This document shows, piece by piece, positions 7,652-16,051 of a stretch of DNA of 64,000 nucleotides. The notes beneath the pieces are model-generated. The model worked only from the letters and a program-made list of their open reading frames with translations, was not told where the DNA came from and did not search any database. Position numbers and translations under genes: made by a program. Source of the stretch: CAIYYO01 sp049299895. GTDB lineage: Archaea; Altiarchaeota; Altiarchaeia; IMC4; QMZM01. Positions within the stretch are counted from its first letter, which is position 1; the number at the start of each line of letters is the position of its first letter. The stretch lies in assembly GCA_049299895.1 (NCBI GenBank), contig JBAQYF010000009.1, positions 1 through 64,000 on the forward strand, written 5' to 3'.

Positions 7652-9901
7652 ATGACAAAAGATTTTGAAATATTTAATAAAATACCAATAAAGTTCAAAA
7701 AGGAGGATGGGTTAACTATTGGCAGGCCAGACTGCACGTCTGAAGAGCACGAAAATTATTTAAAAGAAATTGCAAGAAATAGACCCAAATTGAAGGAAGA
7801 GATTAATAGAAAAATCACTCGCTTAATATCCTTAACAGAAGAATACAACTCTATTGATTTTCTTGCTGCAATAGCCATAGGAAACCTACTTACAAATTCA
7901 GAATCAAGCAAAGAGCAAGACGTCCTTGACTGTTATATTGAATACGTACTTAGCATCTCTTTGGCTACAGGGAAAGAATCCAAAAAGGAAGCAACTAATG
8001 AGATCGTTGAAGAATTTAACAAACTTGTTCCGGAAATTTTTGAAGAGGTATATCAATATTTCGAGTCAGAATTTGCTGAGGTGGGTTTGGGTAACTTCAA
8101 TGCGTCCTTAAGAACGGATGTCATTTTATGGTATGTCTTCTTCCGTGGAGAGTCACGCCCTACACACCATATTGATATGCTAAAAGCGATATTCAGCGAG
8201 CATAATGCCTTTTTAAGAAAACATTATAATTTCACAATAGATGAAATAATCAACATAATATATAATCTTGGTGAGCAGCTTACCCGAAATTTACTGAAAT
8301 GTGATGTCACCCCTCTATTAAAGGAACGAGATGAGTTATATAATCAGTTTTTGGTAACGGAGGGTATAACCGATTCATCTAAACTGAGCACATCGGATAT
8401 TGCTACACTAGAATCTAAGTTTTCTTCTTTACCAGAAATTAAAGGAAAAGATGCGCGGTTGTACTACTTAAGAAATATCATTGTAACTAATCCGTTTGAA
8501 ATAGATCCAACAGAGGAAATACCTATAGAATTCCTAAGGCAGTTTTCTTCCAAGTTAGGCGATAATTCTATTTTCAATTTCCGTGAATCTCCTTATTGGC
8601 CAACTAATGACTCAATTGTACATGAGAGTCCATTCGTCGAGAAACAAGGTAAGTTCTACGTCTTTGCTCCGCACATACTCTTTAGGAATTTAGGAAGCAT
8701 TTTGGAGAATTGGATTCAAAAGAAAGATCCAAAGTACTTCAAAGAGAACTATCTGCCTAAAAGAGCAGAGTACCTCGAAAGGAAAACAGTTCAATACTTT
8801 AGAGATATTTTTAAAGAAGCAGACGTTTTCGGGAAATTATATTATTTTGTTGAAGAAAACGGGGAACAAAAAAGGGTTGAAATAGATGGACTGGTGATAT
8901 ACGATAATAATATTCTGGTTATAGAAGCAAAATCAGGGAACTGGTCCAGGTCCGCTAGAAGGGGTAGCCCTTTAAGGATGAAAGACAATTTAAAGAAATT
9001 GGTCGATGAATCTTATACCCAAGCTACTCGAACTAAAAAATACATAACAGAATCGAAAAAACCAGCTATATTCTATTTTGAGAATGGTTCAGAAGCAATA
9101 ACAATAAAATTGTCCGACCCTAACATATTCCTTATAAATGTAACTTTGGGAAGCCTCGGACAAATATCTACCAAACTAGCTCAATTAAAGAATGTGGATA
9201 TTATTTCTGGGAACGATAATTTTTGGTCTGTATTCATAAATGACTTAAGAGTAATTTCGGAATTAATTGAATTTCCCTCAGAATTTTTGGACTACCTGAA
9301 AAAGAGAAACCGACTAAATAATTATCCCTATGTTCATGCCTCTGAAGAACTTGACTTTTTTATGTTTTATTTAAGGGAAGGGCTACAGTTTGAAACCGAA
9401 CATTTGGAGAAATACGCAATTGAGATAAACGACTATGCAAAAAACTTGAAGGAATATTACAACTATATCTATGATAAATCCATTTATCAAACTGAAGAAA
9501 TAGAAAAAGAGATTAAAAAACCTACACTCTCTATCTTGGGGCCATACAAAAAACTTATACTTCAATTAGAATCTGAAGTTAAGCCAGGATTTACAGAAGT
9601 AACTACTGAATTACTTAAATTTCGTATTGTGCAACAACAGAGTATACTGCAGAACTTACAAAAGGCGAATAAGCTTAGTCAAGACGGGTTCTACGACTGT
9701 TCCTTCAGTTTTGGCCCTGAAGGTGATAGAGGTGGTTTTACTTTTTCTGTAAGTTTATTTAGGGATGCATATTTTTGGAAAGAAATGGAAGCTTCTCGAA
9801 TGAAGGAAATGAAGGAGAATGATTGTAAGAAATGGACTGTTCTGGCCTTTGGCCTGCTACTAGTTGATAACGACCTTGATTTCAGAGTTTACTATACCTA
9901 A
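7652..9901 (+). CDS. Large protein with a PD-(D/E)xK nuclease-like domain
   Basis: This 749-aa protein is soluble, AT-rich in codon use unlike the housekeeping genes, and has no signal peptide. I recognise no named family over its full length. The N-terminal 350 residues are mainly helical. Around residues 390-440 is a NERD/restriction-type motif: RVEIDGLVIYDNNILVIEAKSGNW, with Asp about 411 and the E-x-K at about 424-426 after a central strand. The C-terminal third is helical and coiled-coil-like. The intact active-site pattern, divergent AlbA_2 regulator, operator array and accessory setting between attC-like sites B and C suggest a host-defence or DNA-processing nuclease. The function is inference. 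Confidence 0.6.
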   Translation: MTKDFEIFNKIPIKFKKEDGLTIGRPDCTSEEHENYLKEIARNRPKLKEEINRKITRLISLTEEYNSIDFLAAIAIGNLLTNSESSKEQDVLDCYIEYVLSISLATGKESKKEATNEIVEEFNKLVPEIFEEVYQYFESEFAEVGLGNFNASLRTDVILWYVFFRGESRPTHHIDMLKAIFSEHNAFLRKHYNFTIDEIINIIYNLGEQLTRNLLKCDVTPLLKERDELYNQFLVTEGITDSSKLSTSDIATLESKFSSLPEIKGKDARLYYLRNIIVTNPFEIDPTEEIPIEFLRQFSSKLGDNSIFNFRESPYWPTNDSIVHESPFVEKQGKFYVFAPHILFRNLGSILENWIQKKDPKYFKENYLPKRAEYLERKTVQYFRDIFKEADVFGKLYYFVEENGEQKRVEIDGLVIYDNNILVIEAKSGNWSRSARRGSPLRMKDNLKKLVDESYTQATRTKKYITESKKPAIFYFENGSEAITIKLSDPNIFLINVTLGSLGQISTKLAQLKNVDIISGNDNFWSVFINDLRVISELIEFPSEFLDYLKKRNRLNNYPYVHASEELDFFMFYLREGLQFETEHLEKYAIEINDYAKNLKEYYNYIYDKSIYQTEEIEKEIKKPTLSILGPYKKLILQLESEVKPGFTEVTTELLKFRIVQQQSILQNLQKANKLSQDGFYDCSFSFGPEGDRGGFTFSVSLFRDAYFWKEMEASRMKEMKENDCKKWTVLAFGLLLVDNDLDFRVYYT

Positions 9902-10006
9902 AAACAATTATAGGGAACATGAATTTTACTCGTGTTATGTCATGCGTCATCCGTCCGTCGACGCCCCCCTTCCGATACAGCATCCGGTAGGCGAGGGCGA
10001 AATTGA

Positions 10007-10100
10007 GCATAACGTCCCATTTTTTACGAAGTTGACGAGCGAAGCGAGGCAATTTGGGCCGAGCGACTGCAAGGAGCGAGCCGTAAAAAATGTGTAAGGC
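10007..10100. repeat. attC-like palindromic element C
   Basis: It begins GCATAAC and ends GTAAGGC, with paired arms CATTTTTTACG and CGTAAAAAATG. The interior has a GAGCGAAGCGAGGC hairpin and the shared core AATTTGGGCCGAGCGA. It lies just downstream of the 749-aa gene. The right end box is degenerate. The surrounding gap 9902-10408 contains no convincing gene, only further GC-rich hairpins near 10132-10155 and the hairpin at 10260. Confidence 0.45.
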
Positions 10101-10259
10101 GACCCGAGCCATCAGGCGAGAGCGCAGCGTGGCAAGGGGCCTGCGGCCCCGCAGAGTATGTGGGAGCAGCATCACAAATTCCCAAAAAACATAACGTCGC
10201 ATCATAACTGTTAATAAAATAAACACGTATGCTGCGACTACATATTTTGCCTTACTATT

Positions 10260-10287
10260 TTTTTTACGCAGTAAACTGCGTAAAAAA
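10260..10287. terminator. Perfect 12-bp hairpin with T/A-rich arms
   Basis: TTTTTTACGCAG and CTGCGTAAAAAA flank a 4-base loop. It sits between the end of the accessory block and the 3' end of pyrH. It could terminate pyrH transcription (minus strand) or be a protein-binding palindrome. The half-site AAACTGCG recurs at 7565 and 7631. Confidence 0.45.
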
Positions 10288-10408
10288 CTCGTATATGGTA
10301 TGTTTTACGCACTCTGATGCTCTTCAACCCCTTTCAATGCCTTACTCCCGTTTCCCAGTACTATGAGTATGTAGTGCCTAATTTTCCTCTAAGAACAAGG
10401 ACTCCTCC

Positions 10409-11089
10409 TCACTCGCTCTCTATCGCAGTCCCCACGAATTTCTTCCCGTCTATCGCGTTCCTCAGGTTGTCCAGGTCCTTTGATATGAATATCGTCTTTA
10501 TCTTCGATCTCTGTATTACCTTAACTGCGAGTATGTCTATTAGTTCGTATTTCCCCGCCCCGACGGATTTGCCCTTGATCATATCCACCAGGCCATCTAT
10601 CGAGAGCTTCTCAAGCCTTTTTGCGTCTTTGTTCTTTTTTGGGTCTTTGTCGTATACTCCGTCTATGTCGCTTACGTTTATGAAGAGGTCTGCTTTCATG
10701 TATTCCGCGAAAAGCGCCGCAACGGCATCTGTGCTGTGTCCGGGTTCCGTTCCGCCCATGACTGCGATCTTTCCGAAGTCGAGCGCTTTTAGCGCATCGA
10801 GGTGGTCTTTCGGGGGTTCCATGTTCGCTTCCGGGCCGATCGCAGCAGACAGGAGTCTTGCGTTGAGCCTTGTTGCTCCGATCCCTATCAGGTCGCAGAA
10901 GACTTCCGATGCTCCGAATTCCCTTGCGGGCTCTATGTATTTGCGCGCCGTTCTTCCTCCTCCGGTGACTATTGCGAGCTGGTGTTTTTTGTGTAGTTCT
11001 CTTGCGAGTTTTGCGAATTTTTCCAGGAATTCTTTGTTTATTTCTTCTGGCACTATCACCGAGCCCCCGAGGGAGATTACTATCTTCAT
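10409..11089 (-). CDS. pyrH: UMP kinase, archaeal type
   Basis: The 226-aa amino-acid-kinase fold protein phosphorylates UMP to UDP in pyrimidine synthesis. It matches archaeal UMP kinases along its length: KIVISLGGSVIVPEEIN at the N-terminus, IVTGGGRTARKYI, GIGATRLNARLL, VMGGTEPGHSTDAVAAL and VSDIDGVYDKDPKK. The start at 11089 is chosen because upstream in-frame codons are not conserved and a TATA-like ATATTTAA lies about 25 bp upstream. It is divergent from the PfkB kinase gene. Confidence 0.93.
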   Translation of the reverse strand: MKIVISLGGSVIVPEEINKEFLEKFAKLARELHKKHQLAIVTGGGRTARKYIEPAREFGASEVFCDLIGIGATRLNARLLSAAIGPEANMEPPKDHLDALKALDFGKIAVMGGTEPGHSTDAVAALFAEYMKADLFINVSDIDGVYDKDPKKNKDAKRLEKLSIDGLVDMIKGKSVGAGKYELIDILAVKVIQRSKIKTIFISKDLDNLRNAIDGKKFVGTAIESE

Positions 11090-11204
11090 GGTTATATTCT
11101 GTGCTGCTTTGGTTAAATATCGGCCCGTTCCCCGGCGCCGGAGAGAAACACGCATCCTGCGTGCATCTTTTTGCTTTTTATTTCCTGGAATTACAATAGG
11201 ATAC

Positions 11205-12116
11205 ATGGAGAAAACGGACCTTGACGTTCTAGTTATCGGGGATACGGCGATAGATCATTTTTATGAGGTGGACCGGATTCCCAAATTGAACAATGCTTCC
11301 GAGGTCGTCTCCTCCCGGCAGTTCTACGGGGGCATGGGCGCGAACACCGCGGTCGTTGCCCGGGCTCTTGGCATGAGGACTGGCTTGGTAAGCGTCATCG
11401 GGACGGATGCCGAGGATTACCGGGCGTATATGCAGAACCTGGGCATAAACCTCTTTCTGAAAGGGATATTCGGGGACACGACGAGGTCTCTTTTCTTCAA
11501 GGAGCCCGGCGGCGAACTGATAAGCTTTTTCTACAAAGGCGTTACTGAGAAGCTCTCTGATCTGGACCCCGGCAAGGACCTGGAGATAAGGAAAGAAGTC
11601 ATCAAGGACGTGGGCTGCGTTTACATGGCCAGAACGTATCTTGCGCTCCAGAAAAAGATATCCTCCATGTGCAAGGGAAAGTTCCTGGTATACAATCCGG
11701 GATATGGCGTGTTCAAATTCGACGAGGTGCCTGATCTCTTCTACAAGGTATTGAAAAATACGAGCGTTCTGGTCTTGAATCATCACGAGCTTGCGCACCT
11801 GAAAAAGATCGGTTTTGAGTCCTGGGAAAAGCAGGGCCCAAAGATCCTCATCGTGACCCGGGGCGAGCGGGGATGCAGCGTCTGCACGCACGAATCCGAG
11901 GTGGAAGTTCCGGGTTACAGGACGGCCGCGGTGGATGCTTCCGGCGCAGGGGACGCTTTCAACGCGGGTTTCATAGCCGCAAGGCTGCGTAATTATGCAG
12001 TATGCGACGCTGCCAGGGTAGCGAATGCGACGGCATCCTTCATAGTGGAAAAATGGGGTTGCCAGACGAATCTTCCCACGTGGGATCAGGCGTTGAAGAG
12101 ATATGAACTGATCTGA
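11205..12116 (+). CDS. PfkB-family carbohydrate/nucleoside kinase
   Basis: The 303-aa ribokinase-fold protein has the N-terminal signature FYGGMGANTAVVARALG (about residue 40) and the C-terminal PfkB signature VDASGAGDAFNAGF with the catalytic Asp (about residue 253). The exact substrate (ribose, adenosine or another sugar) cannot be told from sequence. The reading frame stays open far upstream, but the conserved protein begins at the ATG at 11205. The upstream part is the antisense of pyrH. It converges tail to tail with the AAA+ ATPase gene, 2 bp apart. Confidence 0.88.
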   Translation: MEKTDLDVLVIGDTAIDHFYEVDRIPKLNNASEVVSSRQFYGGMGANTAVVARALGMRTGLVSVIGTDAEDYRAYMQNLGINLFLKGIFGDTTRSLFFKEPGGELISFFYKGVTEKLSDLDPGKDLEIRKEVIKDVGCVYMARTYLALQKKISSMCKGKFLVYNPGYGVFKFDEVPDLFYKVLKNTSVLVLNHHELAHLKKIGFESWEKQGPKILIVTRGERGCSVCTHESEVEVPGYRTAAVDASGAGDAFNAGFIAARLRNYAVCDAARVANATASFIVEKWGCQTNLPTWDQALKRYELI

Positions 12117-12118
12117 TC

Positions 12119-15076
12119 CTAGTTCTCGTTCGGACGTTTCTCCTCTGCCTGCGGTTGTTTATTCTCCTCGGCGGGCTTGTCTTCGGTTTTATTCTGGGCG
12201 GGCATCCTTTTCATCCTGCTGATCTGCAGGTCCAGTTCTATGAGTTGTTTTTCGTAGTCGCTGACGATGTCCCGGAAGTTGTCCGACGAGATCTCCCTTT
12301 TGTAGTACTTGTGCTGGGCCATCTTTATCTTGTCGGCTACTTCCGTTCTGCGTATCTCCAGGAATTTGAGTTCGTCGTCCTTTTTTGCCTCCATGTCCTG
12401 CTTTTCCTGTTTTACTATCTCTTTGTATTCCTCTGCCGTGCATGACCTGTAATTGGACAAAAACCGGTATAGGTCCTTGTATACGTCTGTTTCCCCGCTT
12501 TTCTCTAGCTCTCTTTTAGCCATCGTTATCCACGGGGTGAGGGAGGACTTTGTCTTGGCAATGGCCCTTACGAAATCGTCCATTGATATCTTTCTCTGGG
12601 GGGATCCTTTGAGCGCTTCCTCCCAGGGGATGGATGCGGCGGTGTGGCATATCGCCTTTATGTCCGAGGATGCGTAGTTCTCTGTGACCTTTGCCAGGGC
12701 GTCGAAATCGATGTCCGGGCCGATCGGCTTTTCCTTGCAGTGTATCTGGAATATCTGCATCCTTGCTTCAGTGTTCGGCGGGGGTATGAATATCTGCTTT
12801 GTGAATCTCTCGGATCTCCTGAGCGCTGGGTCTATCGCCCAAGGGGAGTTGGTCGCCCCCATGACTATGAGCCCCTTTTTCTTTTTGAATCCGTCCAGCT
12901 CCGCAAGGAATGCGTCTACAAGGCGTACTGCGTCGATGCTGAGGTTGTCTCTTCTGCCTGCAATGCCTTCGATCTCGTCGAAGAACAGTATCGCTGGCGT
13001 GTTTCTGCCCGCCCGCTCGAATACGTCCCTTATCTTCTTTTCGCTCCCGCCCTCTTCCGGGGACAGGATATCCGTTATCTGGATGTTAAAAAAGGAAGAG
13101 TTGCATTCCCCTGCTGCGGCTTTGGCGATGAATGTTTTTCCGCATCCTGGCGGTCCGTATAATAGGATGCCTCCGCCCATGCTCTGGTCGAACTCTTTTG
13201 CGAGGTCTTCCCTGCTCATGGGGTATATCACCGATTTGCGTATCTCCTCCTTGACTTCTTCCAGGTCTCCTACGTCCTTGAAGCAGATCTTGGGCTTTTT
13301 GACCAGATCCACGCCTCCTGCGTATTTCAGTATGTGTTTTGCGTATTCTTTGTAGGTGTCTAGTTCCCCGCTCTCTTCCAGTTGCTTGTATGCCGCCTTG
13401 TACCATGGCAGGAGCGACGACTTCTGCTTGCTTATCGCCCTCATGAAGTCCTGCATCGTTGCCTTTCTCTGGACGCCGGTCTTCATCGCCTCCTCCCAGG
13501 GGATCTTTATTGCGGCGTCGCATATCGCTTTCAGGTCCGCGGAGGAATAGCCGTCTGTCAGTTCCCCGAGCTTGTCGAAATCTACCGCGTCGTCCATGGG
13601 TTCCTTTTTTGTATGTAATTTGAAAAGCTCCTGTCTCCCCTTGAGGTCCGGCGGCGGGACGAAAAGCTGCTTTGTGAATCTTCCCGCCCTTCTAAGCGCG
13701 GCGTCGACTCCCCAGGGCGTGTTGGTCGCAGCTATGAAGAGGACGTTCTCCTTGAGGCTTTCCACCCCGTCCATCTCCGTCAGGAGCTGGTTTATGAGCA
13801 TCTTCTCGGCCTGCTGCTGTTTTGGGTCTCTTTTTCCTCCTATCGCGTCGAACTCGTCGAAGAATATTATCGCCGGGGGATTCTTTCCCGCCTGCTCGAA
13901 TATGTCGTGGAGCGCCTTTGCCCCGTCCTCGAATCCCTTCTTGACCAGGTCGCTCACGTTTATGTTATAGAATGCTGCTCCGCATTCCCCGATGGCCGCC
14001 TTTGCTATGTACGTCTTCCCGCAGCCGGGCGGCCCGTATAACAGTATCCCTCCTCCGCCTTTCCTGCCGTACTGCTTGGCGAGGTCCGGGCGTATGATGG
14101 GATATATTATCTCCTCCCGTATCTCCTCTTTTATCTCTTCGAGCGCGGCTACGTCCGAGAAATTGATGGTCTCCCGTTCGATGGGGACTGCTTTGAATGC
14201 GCCGACTTCCGTACTAAGGGATATCGGTTTTATTTCCACGCCGCCCAGGACGACCTCTTTTACTGCCTTGGACGAAACCGGGAACATAACCTCCGCTATC
14301 CTCTGGCTCTTGGCATCGTGCGTGCTCTGGTATGCGCCGCTTATGTACGGGATGAAGACCACGCCGTCTATCCGGACTTCCGCCTCGAACAGGTATTTCA
14401 GGAGATCCGCCGTCTGATCTACTGAGTATTTTATAGGCTCCTTCGAGTAATCCTCCACCCATACGTTCGTGGTTTTGTAGTGCATGTAAAGATCGTATCC
14501 CGTATCTTCGAATTTAAGCAGGCGGAAGTTTGCTTCCACCTTGTCCTTTACGTTGGTGTGTTTTATGTGCTTTCCGTCGTCCGATTCTGCGACTATCTCG
14601 TCCATTACGGCGGTGAACATCTCCTTCAGCAGGGGCTTGTACGTCTTTATCAGCCCGGCGTTCGCAAGGTTTGTGACCGTGTTCTGGCCGATATCCTCTT
14701 TGAATGCTTCCCCCCTGCGGATCAGTCCCCCGAGAGCTCTCACGTCTTCCGCCGGCATCTCCCTCACTTTGTTGAGCAGGTCGTAGCTTCCTATCCTGTC
14801 CTTTGCCAGATAATACATGAGGCCGGTAGTCATGTTCACGAAGAAGTTATTCTCTCTGCGCTCGTAGACCGTCTGCCTGGTCAGTCCTTTATGTGCCTCC
14901 TCGGGCCTTGAGAGCTTGTAGATTATCACCGGGTAATATCCTTTGCGTATCTCCGGCTTTTCAGACGGCACCATCCCCAGAAAACGGCTCGCACCCTGCG
15001 TGAACTTTCTCTCGATCTCTTTTTCTTTTTCTTTTGAGATGGCGAATGCTAGAGTGCTTACCTTGCGTATCTCCAT
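12119..15076 (-). CDS. Double-AAA+ (CDC48/ATAD-like) ATPase with unusual N-domain
   Basis: The 985-aa protein has two AAA+ modules. Walker A GPPGCGKT occurs near residues 347 and 639. Walker B occurs as IIFFDEFDAIGG (about 402) and ILFFDEIEGIAG (about 697). Each module has an AAA second-region motif and Arg fingers (ALRRAGRFTK, ALRRSERFTK). The N-terminal 310 residues do not look like the CDC48 double-psi barrel and are unrecognised. The C-terminus is a charged coiled coil followed by an acidic/Gln-rich tail. It is probably a hexameric unfoldase or remodeller with lineage-specific substrate recognition. Confidence 0.88.
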   Translation of the reverse strand: MEIRKVSTLAFAISKEKEKEIERKFTQGASRFLGMVPSEKPEIRKGYYPVIIYKLSRPEEAHKGLTRQTVYERRENNFFVNMTTGLMYYLAKDRIGSYDLLNKVREMPAEDVRALGGLIRRGEAFKEDIGQNTVTNLANAGLIKTYKPLLKEMFTAVMDEIVAESDDGKHIKHTNVKDKVEANFRLLKFEDTGYDLYMHYKTTNVWVEDYSKEPIKYSVDQTADLLKYLFEAEVRIDGVVFIPYISGAYQSTHDAKSQRIAEVMFPVSSKAVKEVVLGGVEIKPISLSTEVGAFKAVPIERETINFSDVAALEEIKEEIREEIIYPIIRPDLAKQYGRKGGGGILLYGPPGCGKTYIAKAAIGECGAAFYNINVSDLVKKGFEDGAKALHDIFEQAGKNPPAIIFFDEFDAIGGKRDPKQQQAEKMLINQLLTEMDGVESLKENVLFIAATNTPWGVDAALRRAGRFTKQLFVPPPDLKGRQELFKLHTKKEPMDDAVDFDKLGELTDGYSSADLKAICDAAIKIPWEEAMKTGVQRKATMQDFMRAISKQKSSLLPWYKAAYKQLEESGELDTYKEYAKHILKYAGGVDLVKKPKICFKDVGDLEEVKEEIRKSVIYPMSREDLAKEFDQSMGGGILLYGPPGCGKTFIAKAAAGECNSSFFNIQITDILSPEEGGSEKKIRDVFERAGRNTPAILFFDEIEGIAGRRDNLSIDAVRLVDAFLAELDGFKKKKGLIVMGATNSPWAIDPALRRSERFTKQIFIPPPNTEARMQIFQIHCKEKPIGPDIDFDALAKVTENYASSDIKAICHTAASIPWEEALKGSPQRKISMDDFVRAIAKTKSSLTPWITMAKRELEKSGETDVYKDLYRFLSNYRSCTAEEYKEIVKQEKQDMEAKKDDELKFLEIRRTEVADKIKMAQHKYYKREISSDNFRDIVSDYEKQLIELDLQISRMKRMPAQNKTEDKPAEENKQPQAEEKRPNEN

Positions 15077-15137
15077 TTTGTGCAGTTATCATTAAAAGTA
15101 TACTCTTTTAAGGATAAAACCATTTAAAAAAAAAGAC

Positions 15138-15938
15138 TTAACAGTTCCCCTCTAATATCTCCACGCTGCATGCCCTCCCGCAGCGGTCGAGCAATCCTGC
15201 AACAAGGATGCTCATCGCAGAATCAACGGCTTTTCTGTCCGTTCCGGTAACGTCGATGAATGCTTCTTTTGTGGTCCCGGAGAGCCTTGTTCTTTCTCCG
15301 TTTATTATCGGCGGGAAGGACAATACCTCTCCGTTCCTGTCGAGTATCACCGGATATTTGCTGAATCCCTTGAGTATGCCTGCATATGCCGTTCCTTTAG
15401 GGTGTCTTTTGAGTATCTCCGATAGCGTCATGCGAACGCATGTGTCCAGCGGCACGAACGATATCTCCTCTGGCCCCGCAGCCTTGTACGTGAACGGGGG
15501 CGTAACCTTGGAAAGATCGTGCACGCCGATTGCCACTTTCTTTCTGTTCCTCCCGTGCGTGATGTGCAGTTTTTCCTGGATGTTCATCAGCGAGACAAGG
15601 CGCTCTTCCGTGAGGGAGACGTCCCTGACGACGCCGGCCGATATGTACGGCCTCACGTCTTTTACGGATGATTCGACGTACAGCTTTATCCCCGAGTCCT
15701 CTGTTTGGTATTCCGTCAGCCCGGAATCGATGCCCATGACTCCTTTGAGGGCTCTTGCGAATCCCTCTATTCCTAGCATGTCCGGCCTGTTAGGGAAGAC
15801 TTCCATGACGATCTTTTCGCTGTCTATGCGTTCTACGTCGACGCCCAGCATGGATATGCTGTCTTTGACCTCTTCCGGGCGGATGCGTCTCCCCATGAGG
15901 GTGCACAGATCCTGGAACGCGAACTCTGTTGTCGGCAT
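15138..15938 (-). CDS. pheT: Phenylalanyl-tRNA synthetase beta chain, N-terminal half only
   Basis: The 266-aa product matches the first half of archaeal PheT. It has the N-terminal B1 region (MPTTEFAFQDLCTLMG, VEVFPNRPDMLGIEGFARAL-type sequence) and the B3/B4 editing domain (ISAGVVRDV, IGVHDL, FPPIINGERTRLS, FIDVTGTD). Archaeal PheT is normally about 550 aa. The B5 and catalytic-like B6/B7 domains are missing and do not occur in any frame nearby. The stop falls at the domain boundary, so this is either a split gene or a truncated remnant. The first half itself is intact. Confidence 0.85.
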   Translation of the reverse strand: MPTTEFAFQDLCTLMGRRIRPEEVKDSISMLGVDVERIDSEKIVMEVFPNRPDMLGIEGFARALKGVMGIDSGLTEYQTEDSGIKLYVESSVKDVRPYISAGVVRDVSLTEERLVSLMNIQEKLHITHGRNRKKVAIGVHDLSKVTPPFTYKAAGPEEISFVPLDTCVRMTLSEILKRHPKGTAYAGILKGFSKYPVILDRNGEVLSFPPIINGERTRLSGTTKEAFIDVTGTDRKAVDSAMSILVAGLLDRCGRACSVEILEGNC

Positions 15939-16051
15939 TGTCTGGTTTTGTCCTATTTTACGTATTTTATTGGGGTTTTCGGTTAAATTAATCCAAAAAG
16001 GGCTAAAAACCCCTGCTGGTTTTTTATTAAGACATTAGAATAATTAATTTG

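Noticed and set aside
10317..11204. N-terminal extension of the PfkB kinase to about 600 aa
   Set aside because: This part is the antisense of pyrH. The conserved kinase begins at the ATG at 11205.
12644..14911. Several long plus-strand ORFs opposite the AAA+ ATPase
   Set aside because: They mirror the two repeated AAA modules on the other strand and show no family features of their own.
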